Origin: Lachnospiraceae bacterium UBA7027
Lineage (GTDB): Bacteria > Bacillota > Clostridia > Lachnospirales > Lachnospiraceae
DNA: 50,996 bases
Assembly (NCBI GenBank): GCA_002494135.1
Contig: DLBG01000027.1
Coordinates: forward strand, 1-50,996
Direction: 5' to 3'
The position numbers were made by a program, and so were the translations under genes. The notes beneath the pieces are model-generated. The model did no database searches. It worked only from the letters and a program-made list of their open reading frames with translations, and was not told where the DNA came from. Shown piece by piece: positions 27,697 through 35,053 of the stretch. Each line of letters starts with the position of its first letter. Within the stretch, counting starts at the first letter, position 1.

Positions 27697-28509
27697 ATGA
27701 GTGAATGTACACATGATTGCAGCAGTTGCGGAGTTGACTGCGCATCGCGAAAACCGGACAGTTTAATTGAACCGCAGAATCCGTTATCGGATGTTAAGAA
27801 AGTCATTGCGGTTGTCAGCGGAAAAGGCGGCGTCGGAAAGAGCCTTGTAACAGGACTTCTTGCCGTATCCATGCAAAGAGAAGAGAAAAAGGTCGGCATC
27901 ATGGATGCCGATATTACAGGTCCTTCCATTCCGAAGATGTTCGGAATTCACGAGAAGGCGACCGGTAACGAAGCAGGAATCTTCCCCGCAAAGACGAAAA
28001 TGGATATTGATGTGATGTCCGTAAATCTTTTACTGCAGGACGAAACCGATCCCGTTGTATGGCGAGGACCTGTTATTGCAGGAACCGTAAAGCAGTTTTG
28101 GACCGATGTAATTTGGTCTGACAAAGACTATCTGTTTATCGATATGCCTCCCGGAACCGGTGATGTTCCTTTGACCGTATTCCAGAGCATTCCCGTGGAC
28201 GGAATCGTTATCGTAACGTCTCCGCAGGAACTGGTTTCCATGATTGTTGCAAAGGCTGTTAAAATGGCCCAAATGATGAATATTCCGGTACTCGGTATTG
28301 TGGAAAACATGTCTTACTATGAGTGCCCGAACTGCCATGAGAAGCATTATATCTACGGTAACAGCAATGTGGAAGAAATTGCAAAGCAGTTTGATATCAA
28401 GAACGTTGCCAGAATTCCGATGAATTCCAAACTGGCAGCAGCATGTGACAAGGGCATGATTGAGCTCTTTGAAGGCGACTGGCTGGACGAATTCGCAAAG
28501 GAACTGTAG
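27697..28509 (+). CDS. mrp: Mrp/NBP35-type ATP-binding iron-sulfur carrier
   Basis: A 270-residue cytoplasmic P-loop ATPase of the Mrp/ApbC/NBP35 family, which carries iron-sulfur clusters to target proteins. The deviant Walker A GKGGVGKS is at residues 42-49, followed by MDADITGPSIPKMFG and DMPPGTGDVP. The cluster-binding CPNC pair is Cys210 and Cys213. The N-terminus has an extra Cys-rich stretch (CTHDCSSCGVDC), as in NBP35-like forms. It has no obvious link to glycan synthesis and sits 81 bases after DUF4956; that gap holds only a weak 5-base stem and no promoter I would trust. GAGG upstream of ATG 27697. The next gene begins 18 bases after its stop. Confidence 0.9.
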   Translation: MSECTHDCSSCGVDCASRKPDSLIEPQNPLSDVKKVIAVVSGKGGVGKSLVTGLLAVSMQREEKKVGIMDADITGPSIPKMFGIHEKATGNEAGIFPAKTKMDIDVMSVNLLLQDETDPVVWRGPVIAGTVKQFWTDVIWSDKDYLFIDMPPGTGDVPLTVFQSIPVDGIVIVTSPQELVSMIVAKAVKMAQMMNIPVLGIVENMSYYECPNCHEKHYIYGNSNVEEIAKQFDIKNVARIPMNSKLAAACDKGMIELFEGDWLDEFAKEL

Positions 28510-28527
28510 GTGAGAGGAACTTCCGAA

Positions 28528-30198
28528 ATGTCAGATAAATCGGAGAAAAAAGAAGCAGCAAAAAAGAAAGAGCGTGAAAGGTTTCATTATGTGCAGGCGC
28601 TTGTCCTGTCTTTAACCTGTTCGTTTTTTCTTTTTCTGTACGCTCCGTTTGAGTTGTACTTTTCCAATAAGTCGGATTTTTGGTTTGATTTCTATTCCAT
28701 GATCGGAATCGATTTGGCGCTGTTTGTCGGATGTGCGGCTTTTATTTATTTATTGCTGTTTTTATCAAATCTGATTCATCCGATTCTGTATCGCGTGATT
28801 TACTGTGCTGGCGCAATATGCTTTTTCTGCCTGTATATTGAAGGCAATTTTCTGGCAAAAGATTTGCCCATGCTTGATGGCCGTGACATTGACTGGAATG
28901 CTCTGTCCACGCACAGAGTGTTCTCGATTCTTGTTATCGCGATACTGATTTCTGCGGTTGTTGTTCTCGTCCGGATTATTAAGTTTAAAAAGGCAGAAAT
29001 TATTCTGCAGTATGCACTTCTGGGATTAAGTGCGATTCTTCTGATCACGGTAATCACGGAAGGAGTCATGAATAACGGATTTGCAAAGAAGACCCGAATT
29101 ATTGTGAATAAGGACGGCGAATTTGATTATTCGACCGATCGGAATGTAATTATCCTTGTGATAGATGCGGTTGACGGAGATGTATTCGAAGAAGCGCTGA
29201 AAGATCATCCTGAGTATTATGATGATTTTAAGGATTTTACATATTACCGAAACATGATGTCGACTTATACGCAGACAAGACAGTCCATACCGTATCTTTT
29301 CTCGGGAGTATGGTTTGAGGGCGGTAATTCCGATGCGGAGGACCAGTACATTACCGATTCCATTAAAGATTCCGAGATGTTAAACAGACTGGCGGCTGCC
29401 GGGTACAGACTCGGCTTCTACGAAGTGGATGCATTGCCGGGAGAAAGCGAGCGTTTGTTCAGCTTTGAGAATGTAAAAAAGGACAGGATTCCTCCGATTG
29501 ATGTTCCGTCATTTCTGAAATCGCAAACCAAACTGGTGGGATATCGTTATGCACCTTTGGATCTGAAAAGAAAATGCGTAGTGTATTACCGTGACTTTCT
29601 TACGGACAGCAAAAGTGCCGCGAAAGACAATCTCTTTTACGATTATAATGACGGTTTCCTAAACGATGTTCATAATGCCGAGTTTGCGACATCGGAAGAA
29701 AAGTGTTTCAAACTGCTTCATATTGAGGGCGCGCATGTGCCGTTTCGATATGATTCGTATGCGAACAAAGTGGAAAGCGGAACATACAAAGAAAGTGTGG
29801 AAGCGTCCGTTTATGTTGCTGCAGAGTATATTAAGAAACTAAAAGAAATCGGTGTTTATGATAATTCCGTCATCCTGATTATGGCGGACCACGGGTTCTC
29901 GGAAGAGGATATCGAAGAAGGAAGATTACACCCGGTATTCTTTGTCAAAGGATTAAATGAAACGGGGTCGAAAATGTCGCTCTCCGATGCTCCGGTATCT
30001 TTTGAGGATTTGCCGGAGGCGTTCAGACGCCTGGAGAACGGTATTGACAGTTCGGGGATATTTGATTGGAAAGAAGGCGACGAGAGAGACCGCAGATGCT
30101 ATGTTCTGTTTTACAAGAATACCTCTCACATTCACTATGAGGAATGCGTTTTAAAAGGCCGTGCAGGTGACGTAACGAAAGTCGAGAAAGTAAAATGA
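28528..30198 (+). CDS. membrane sulfatase-like / phosphotransferase-like protein (paralogue 1 of 2)
   Basis: A 556-residue protein with about five membrane spans in the first 180 residues and an outside domain of the alkaline-phosphatase/sulfatase fold, as in LtaS-like phosphoglycerol transferases. The metal-binding start is NVIILVIDAVDGD (Asp213), the likely nucleophile lies in TYTQTRQS (Thr248 or Thr250), and MADHGFSEED (Asp454, His455) supplies late metal ligands. It is clearly paralogous to 42743, with matching motifs throughout, including NNGFAKK, VGYRYAPLDLK and HIEGAHVPF. It may add or remove phosphate-linked groups on surface polymers. ATG 28528 has AGAGGAA upstream; a GTG at 28510 is less likely. 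Confidence 0.82.
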   Translation: MSDKSEKKEAAKKKERERFHYVQALVLSLTCSFFLFLYAPFELYFSNKSDFWFDFYSMIGIDLALFVGCAAFIYLLLFLSNLIHPILYRVIYCAGAICFFCLYIEGNFLAKDLPMLDGRDIDWNALSTHRVFSILVIAILISAVVVLVRIIKFKKAEIILQYALLGLSAILLITVITEGVMNNGFAKKTRIIVNKDGEFDYSTDRNVIILVIDAVDGDVFEEALKDHPEYYDDFKDFTYYRNMMSTYTQTRQSIPYLFSGVWFEGGNSDAEDQYITDSIKDSEMLNRLAAAGYRLGFYEVDALPGESERLFSFENVKKDRIPPIDVPSFLKSQTKLVGYRYAPLDLKRKCVVYYRDFLTDSKSAAKDNLFYDYNDGFLNDVHNAEFATSEEKCFKLLHIEGAHVPFRYDSYANKVESGTYKESVEASVYVAAEYIKKLKEIGVYDNSVILIMADHGFSEEDIEEGRLHPVFFVKGLNETGSKMSLSDAPVSFEDLPEAFRRLENGIDSSGIFDWKEGDERDRRCYVLFYKNTSHIHYEECVLKGRAGDVTKVEKVK

Positions 30199-30217
30199 GT
30201 GAAGAAAACAAATCAAT

Positions 30218-31435
30218 ATGAACGGGATTGGCAGTCAAATATATGACTTCGCGAGAAAACTGTTCCCTATTTGCAGAAGCATTACAGGTGCCGGTGTTCG
30301 AAAAACATTTGAATTAATCAATGAGGAATTATGTGCAAGCGGAGCCCCCGAATTAAGCATCTTTGAAGTGCCTTCGGGTTCTGCCGCGTTTGACTGGACC
30401 GTACCGAAAGAATGGAGCATTAAAGAAGGATATATCGAGAATGAACAGGGCGAACGAATTATTGATTTCGAGGAAAATTATCTGCACATTCTCGGTTATT
30501 CGACACCTGTCGATGAATGGGTGGATTTGGAAGAGTTAAAGAAGCATATCTACGTGCAGGAAGATATGCCGGATGGCAGGTATCATATATATATCGACAG
30601 CAAACCGTTTGACGGAAGTCTTACATACGGTGAGCTGATTATTCCGGGACAGAGCGAAAAAGAAGTATTATTATCGACCTACATTTGTCATCCGAATATG
30701 GCGAACAACGAAGTGTCCGGTCCGTCTCTTTCGACATTTTTGATTAAGCATGTTGCTTCGATGGAGAATCGTAAGTACACCTACCGTTTTGTATTCATTC
30801 CCGAAACAATCGGTTCGATTACATACTTAAGCAGAAATCTTCAGGTGATGAAAGAAAGAACCATTGCCGGATTTAACTTAAGCTGCGTCGGTGATAACAG
30901 GGATTATTCCCTGCTTGAAAGCAAATACGGAGATACATTATCCGATCGCGTGCTCGGAAATGTTTTGGATTTCAACGGTAAGTATACCAGATATGATTTC
31001 TCACATCGCGGATCGGATGAAAGACAGTATAATGCGCCTGGTGTGGATTTACCGGTGGTTGGGTTCTCAAGAACTCTGTTCACACAGTATCCGGAATACC
31101 ATACTTCCAAAGATGATATGAATCTGATTTCCGCAGAAGGTTTTGAAGGCAGCTACCGTGTGATGTGTGATGTGATTGATGTGCTGGAAAACAATGCAAA
31201 GTACCGCGTGACGGTATTCTGCGAACCGCAGCTTGGCAAGAGAGGTCTGTATCCGACCATCAGTAAGAAAGGAAGTTATGATGCGATTCTTTCGCAACGT
31301 GATTTAATTGCATATTCCGACGGCAGGAATGATTTAATAGACATCAGTGAAAGAATTAAAGTGCCGGTAAAAGAACTGATTCCGATTAAAGAGAAACTGG
31401 TTGCAAACAATCTTTTGGAGATTGTCGATGAATAA
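30218..31435 (+). CDS. DUF4910 protein, M28 aminopeptidase-like with winged-helix tail
   Basis: A 405-residue protein of the DUF4910 type: an M28-like zinc peptidase fold (LLSTYICHPNMANNEVSGP, FVFIPETIGSITYLS, FSHRGSDERQYNAPG with the expected His, Glu and Asp residues, and EYHTSKDDMN) followed by a winged-helix-like C-terminus (about 330-405). Such proteins are common in polysaccharide and surface-sugar loci, where the substrate may be an amide on a sugar rather than a peptide. No signal peptide is visible, so it is cytoplasmic. Ribosome site before ATG 30218 is weak. It overlaps the AAC(3)-family gene by 8 bases, and the pair probably forms an amide-forming/amide-cleaving set. Confidence 0.8.
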   Translation: MNGIGSQIYDFARKLFPICRSITGAGVRKTFELINEELCASGAPELSIFEVPSGSAAFDWTVPKEWSIKEGYIENEQGERIIDFEENYLHILGYSTPVDEWVDLEELKKHIYVQEDMPDGRYHIYIDSKPFDGSLTYGELIIPGQSEKEVLLSTYICHPNMANNEVSGPSLSTFLIKHVASMENRKYTYRFVFIPETIGSITYLSRNLQVMKERTIAGFNLSCVGDNRDYSLLESKYGDTLSDRVLGNVLDFNGKYTRYDFSHRGSDERQYNAPGVDLPVVGFSRTLFTQYPEYHTSKDDMNLISAEGFEGSYRVMCDVIDVLENNAKYRVTVFCEPQLGKRGLYPTISKKGSYDAILSQRDLIAYSDGRNDLIDISERIKVPVKELIPIKEKLVANNLLEIVDE

Positions 31436-32333
31436 CGAATTGTTTGAAAACTATAAACGCGATTTCCTGTCGGCTCTTCGTGAAGCGGATATTCATGAAG
31501 GAGATGTGGTTTACGTGGGTTCCGATATTGCAGGTGTTATCATGGGTGCAATCAAAGAACTGGAACTCAGAGGAAAAGCGGAACAGAATGCTTTTCTGGA
31601 CGGGATCATCGATACACTGAAAACCTCGGTCGGCGAAGAAGGTACATTGCTGTTCCCTGTTTACAGCTGGGATTTTTGCAGGGGAAAAGGGTTTGATTAT
31701 TACAAGACCAAAGGCGAAGTAGGCGCCTTTAATAATTATTTTCTTGAGAACCGCAAAGATTTTATCCGTACGAAGCATCCGTTGTATTCTTTTATGGTCT
31801 GGGGAAAGGATGCAGCAAAGCTTGCGGCCATGGATTATCAGGAAGCGTGGGGCGAAGCATCCATCTTTGTGTACATGCACGAGAATAAAGCGAAAGAACT
31901 TGATTTGAACGTGGATGCGCTCCGCAGTATGACGTTCAAGCATTATGTGGAACAGTCCGTTAAAGTGCCGTATCGCTATCCGAAGTTTTTCCTCGGAAAG
32001 TACACAGATGAAAACGGTGTGACGGAAATGCGTTCGTATTCCATGTATGTCCGTGACTTGTCGGTAGAAATGAAGTCCACTCAGACGACAGAGTTTTTTA
32101 ATAATGCCGGTGTCGGAAAGACGGTTGCATTTCACGGATGGAATATCAACGTGGTTTATCTGGATCAGGCTTATGATGTGATTAAGGACTGTCTTGTGAA
32201 CCATAACGGAGAGAATATTTATTCTTTTGAGAATTATAAGATTGACTGGAATGCGGACAGCGCAAAGGAACGCTATGAGGTTGGGTTCCTAAAGGACAGA
32301 AGCTTTGCTGCAATTCCGGAGGATTTAAAATGA
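31428..32333 (+). CDS. AAC(3)-family N-acyltransferase
   Basis: A 301-residue protein with the fold of aminoglycoside 3-N-acetyltransferases (antibiotic_NAT family): GDVVYVGSDIAGV, EEGTLLFPVYSWDFC, KTKGEVGAFNNYFL, RTKHPLYSFMVWG with the active-site His, and VAFHGWN. In glycan loci such proteins acylate amino sugars rather than confer drug resistance, and the surrounding genes support that here. The ATG at 31428 has GGAG upstream and overlaps the DUF4910 stop; a start at 31401 would be deeper in the upstream gene. The 3' end overlaps the start of the adenylation gene by four bases (ATGA). Confidence 0.85.
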   Translation: MNNELFENYKRDFLSALREADIHEGDVVYVGSDIAGVIMGAIKELELRGKAEQNAFLDGIIDTLKTSVGEEGTLLFPVYSWDFCRGKGFDYYKTKGEVGAFNNYFLENRKDFIRTKHPLYSFMVWGKDAAKLAAMDYQEAWGEASIFVYMHENKAKELDLNVDALRSMTFKHYVEQSVKVPYRYPKFFLGKYTDENGVTEMRSYSMYVRDLSVEMKSTQTTEFFNNAGVGKTVAFHGWNINVVYLDQAYDVIKDCLVNHNGENIYSFENYKIDWNADSAKERYEVGFLKDRSFAAIPEDLK

Positions 32334-33859
32334 TTACGAACGTGTTGGAATTACTGGAAAACTGTGCTTTGGATTCTCCCAATTCGATTGCATTGAGAGA
32401 TGAGAATGAATCGGTGACTTATGCACAGTATATGGACTATGCGAAGCGTATCGGAACATTTCTGCGTGAAAAGCATCCGCAGGAAGTACGACGCCCGGTT
32501 GCAGTTTATATTGACCGGAACATTAAATCCATTTATACATTCATGGGTGTTGTATATAGCTGAAACATGTATGTTCCGATTGACGCAACCATGCCGGAAG
32601 AACGTGTGCAGTTAATTCTCAAAACACTGAATCCCTTTGCGTTACTGGATGCAAGAAATGCAAAGAGCGAAAGCTCGAGTGAAACCGATTCACTGATTCC
32701 CGTGGACGGCATTCTTGACGAAACAAAGGTAAATCAGGAACTGCTGGATGAAGTTCGCGCGAATCATATCGATGTGGATCCTTTGTATTCCATCTTTACA
32801 TCCGGGTCGACCGGAGTTCCCAAGGGAGTCTGCATCTGTCACAGGTCGGTAATCGATTTGGTGAATTCTTTTGAGGAAGCATTTGCTTTTGAGAAAGGCA
32901 CGGTATTCGGAAATCAGGCACCGTTTGACTTCGATGTATCGGTTAAGGATATCTTCAATGCGTTAAACTGTTGTGGATGCGTCGATGTTATTCCGAAGAA
33001 ATGTTTTACATCACCTGCATTACTGGTTAAGCATTTAATTTATCATAAGATTGATACGATTATCTGGGCAGTTTCCGCGATGAGAATTCTTGCGGATTTT
33101 GACGCATTTAAAAGCGCAGAAGTTTTGCCACGAATTAAGAATGCATTTTTCTCCGGTGAAGTGATGCCGGTAAAGACAATGAATTACTGGAGGAAGTATT
33201 ATCCGAATACAAGATTCGTGAACCTTTACGGACCGACGGAGATTACCTGCAACTGTTCTTACTACATTGTGGACAAAGATTTTGGACTGGATGAAAAGAT
33301 TCCAGCGGGTAAGCCCTTTAAGAATACAAGAATGTATCTGATAAACGATAAGAATGAGTTTATTACCGAGCCGAATGTAATCGGCGAAATCTGTGTTTAC
33401 GGTACAAGCCTTGCCCTGGGATACTGGAACAACAAAGAAAAAACCGCGGAAGCGTTTGCTTCGAATCCTTTCATCTCCCAGTATCCTGCAACGATATACC
33501 GAACCGGTGATCTGGGGTATTACGATGCGGAAGGAAACTTTGTATATTCCTCCCGTAAAGATTTCCAGATTAAGCACATGGGACACCGCATTGAACTCGG
33601 AGAAATCGAGAATGCATTGAATTCTCTGGATATCATTACAATTGCGGTTTGTATTTACGATGAGGATAAAGAGAGAATTGTATGCTTCTATCAGGCGGCG
33701 GAAGAACGCAAGAAAGACATTGTGATGGCTCTCTCAAAGAAACTGCCGAAGTATATGTGGCCGAATGTTTATTGCAGATACGATGAACTGCCGCTTAACA
33801 AGAATGGCAAAATAGACCGCACAAGGCTGAAAAAGGAGTGGAAAAAACAGAATGGATGA
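32330..33859 (+). pseudogene. amino acid adenylation enzyme (DltA/NRPS-like) interrupted by in-frame TGA
   Basis: An ATP-dependent acid-activating enzyme that would load a carrier protein. Codons 1-77 run to a TGA at 32561-32563, after which the same frame continues to 33859 for another 431 codons. The join reads GVVYS-stop-NMYVPIDATMPEE, so the stop stands where core motif A2 (LKAGxAYVPID) has its conserved glycine; GGA to TGA is one base change. Downstream motifs are intact: FTSGSTGVPKG (A3), NLYGPTEITCNC (A5), GEICVYG, YRTGDLGYY (A7), and the C-terminal lysine NKNGKIDR (A10). No ribosome site precedes ATG 32567. It is either a fresh pseudogene, a sequence error or read-through. The carrier protein overlaps its end. 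Confidence 0.85.
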
Positions 33860-34073
33860 ATTGATTGAACTGTTGGAAGAAATCAGACCGGATGTTGATT
33901 TTAAGGCGGAAGAGTCTTTGGTGGACGGAGGAATTCTGGATTCGTTTGATATTATTACGATTGTCGGTGAGATGAAGGATAAATTCGGAATTGAACCCAG
34001 CGTGGAGGACATCGTTCCGGAAAATTTCAATTCTGCTAAATCCATGTATGAATTAGTTCAAAAGTATATGTAA
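33852..34073 (+). CDS. acyl/aminoacyl carrier protein (DltC-like)
   Basis: A 73-residue acidic helical carrier protein. The phosphopantetheine attachment serine is Ser31 in LDSFDIIT (the usual DSL is DSF here), and IVGEMKDKFGIEPSVEDIVPENF is the typical helix 2-3 region. Overlaps the adenylation gene by 8 bases and has AAAGGAG upstream, so they form an activation-and-loading pair similar in plan to DltA-DltC. No DltB is present in the window; the FemAB/GNAT-like, AAC(3)-like or SGNH proteins could be the acceptor-side transferase. Confidence 0.9.
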   Translation: MDELIELLEEIRPDVDFKAEESLVDGGILDSFDIITIVGEMKDKFGIEPSVEDIVPENFNSAKSMYELVQKYM

Positions 34074-34100
34074 GCCGGCGGGAAAACACGGAGACGAAAA

Positions 34101-34931
34101 ATGTTGCAAAGGACAGATAATACAAAGAAATACATTGTTCAGACTGTTTTAAAAAATAACAGATTAGATATGTATAAGTATTATATTAACAGTGCAATCA
34201 ACAATGGATATGAGTTATTGCCGGTGGTTGAATTCTATGAAAGACGAAATGAGCCGGGAAAGCATCTTGTGTTGCGCCATGATGTCGATTATAAATCCAT
34301 TTCTACTAGGAAGATGTTTGAAACAGAAAAAAAACTGGGCGTCAGAAGTACCTATTATTTCCGTCAATCCACATATGATGAAAAACTGGTTCGGGAAATG
34401 GAAGAGTGTGGATTTGAAGTGGGATTTCATTACGAAACAATCGCGGATTATATTAAAGAAAACAACCCGGAAGCGATAGAGCAGACAGATATAGAAAAAT
34501 GCAAAGAACGGTTAAAACAGGAAATAAGTGACAACAAAAAGAAATATAATCTAAAAAGTATTTGTTCTCATGGCGCACCGGAAAATACACGTTTGAATAT
34601 TTCGAATAATGTGTTGGTGGAAAATGCGAATTATGAGGATTTTGGAATTATTCTTGAAGCATATGACAAAGAAATGTACGAACATGTGGATGTTCATATC
34701 ATGGATGAAAACATTCGCCATGGATGTGGATTCGCATATAAAGACAATCCCATAGATGCAATAAATAATCAAAGCAGAAATATTGTTTTTCTGGCGCATC
34801 CTAATCACTGGTATGCAACGGCATTGCAAAAGTTAAGGGATTGCATTGCACTTTTGACAGGGAAATATTATTTGGAATCTGACAGGGTGTTTAAACGGAT
34901 AGCGGGTGCAAATGAATATAACAATATGTAG
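34101..34931 (+). CDS. HDVD-motif protein related to polysaccharide deacetylases, AT-rich
   Basis: A 276-residue soluble protein with HLVLRHDVDYKSISTRK, GVRSTYYFRQSTYD, GFEVGFHYETIADY, KSICSHGAPENTR and VFLAHPNHWY in the order of a NodB-like barrel. It shares the HDVD start and overall plan with the protein at 7277, though they are not close copies. The gene is clearly more AT-rich than its neighbours (13 G+C in bases 34141-34200) and uses AAA, ATA and AAT freely, which suggests recent acquisition. No signal peptide. It is the last gene before a terminator. Enzyme activity and substrate are unknown. Confidence 0.75.
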   Translation: MLQRTDNTKKYIVQTVLKNNRLDMYKYYINSAINNGYELLPVVEFYERRNEPGKHLVLRHDVDYKSISTRKMFETEKKLGVRSTYYFRQSTYDEKLVREMEECGFEVGFHYETIADYIKENNPEAIEQTDIEKCKERLKQEISDNKKKYNLKSICSHGAPENTRLNISNNVLVENANYEDFGIILEAYDKEMYEHVDVHIMDENIRHGCGFAYKDNPIDAINNQSRNIVFLAHPNHWYATALQKLRDCIALLTGKYYLESDRVFKRIAGANEYNNM

Positions 34932-34940
34932 TATTTCTCC

Positions 34941-34969
34941 TTGCGCCTGCCCACAATTTAATGTATACT
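34941..34969 (+). promoter_or_regulatory. promoter abutting the terminator, probably driving the DUF5717 operon
   Basis: TTGCGC (34941-34946) and TATACT (34964-34969) are 17 bases apart. The -10 box touches the left arm of the terminator at 34970, so a transcript starting about seven bases downstream would begin inside that arm and could not fold the hairpin fully. Confidence 0.55.
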
Positions 34970-34997
34970 AAAGGCGTGTATGTAGCACGCCTTTTTT
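34970..34997 (+). terminator. rho-independent terminator at the end of the glycan locus
   Basis: AAAGGCGTG (34970-34978) pairs perfectly with CACGCCTTT (34986-34994) over a seven-base loop, and the T tract runs from 34992 to 34997. It lies 38 bases after the stop of the last glycan gene. Confidence 0.9.
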
Positions 34998-35053
34998 CGT
35001 GCACCGCACGAGATTAAACAGAAGTCTTTGGAAGCGTATTCGGGAGCATTGCC

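Noticed and set aside
31428..32333. Aminoglycoside resistance gene
   Set aside because: The fold is AAC(3)-like, but the position between DUF4910 and an adenylation enzyme in a glycan locus points to sugar acylation.
32330..33859. TGA as a sense codon (alternative genetic code or selenocysteine) in the adenylation gene
   Set aside because: TGA ends many other genes here (for example at 957-959, 6019-6021, 18283-18285), so the code is standard; the family has glycine, not cysteine, at this place, and I see no selenocysteine insertion hairpin.
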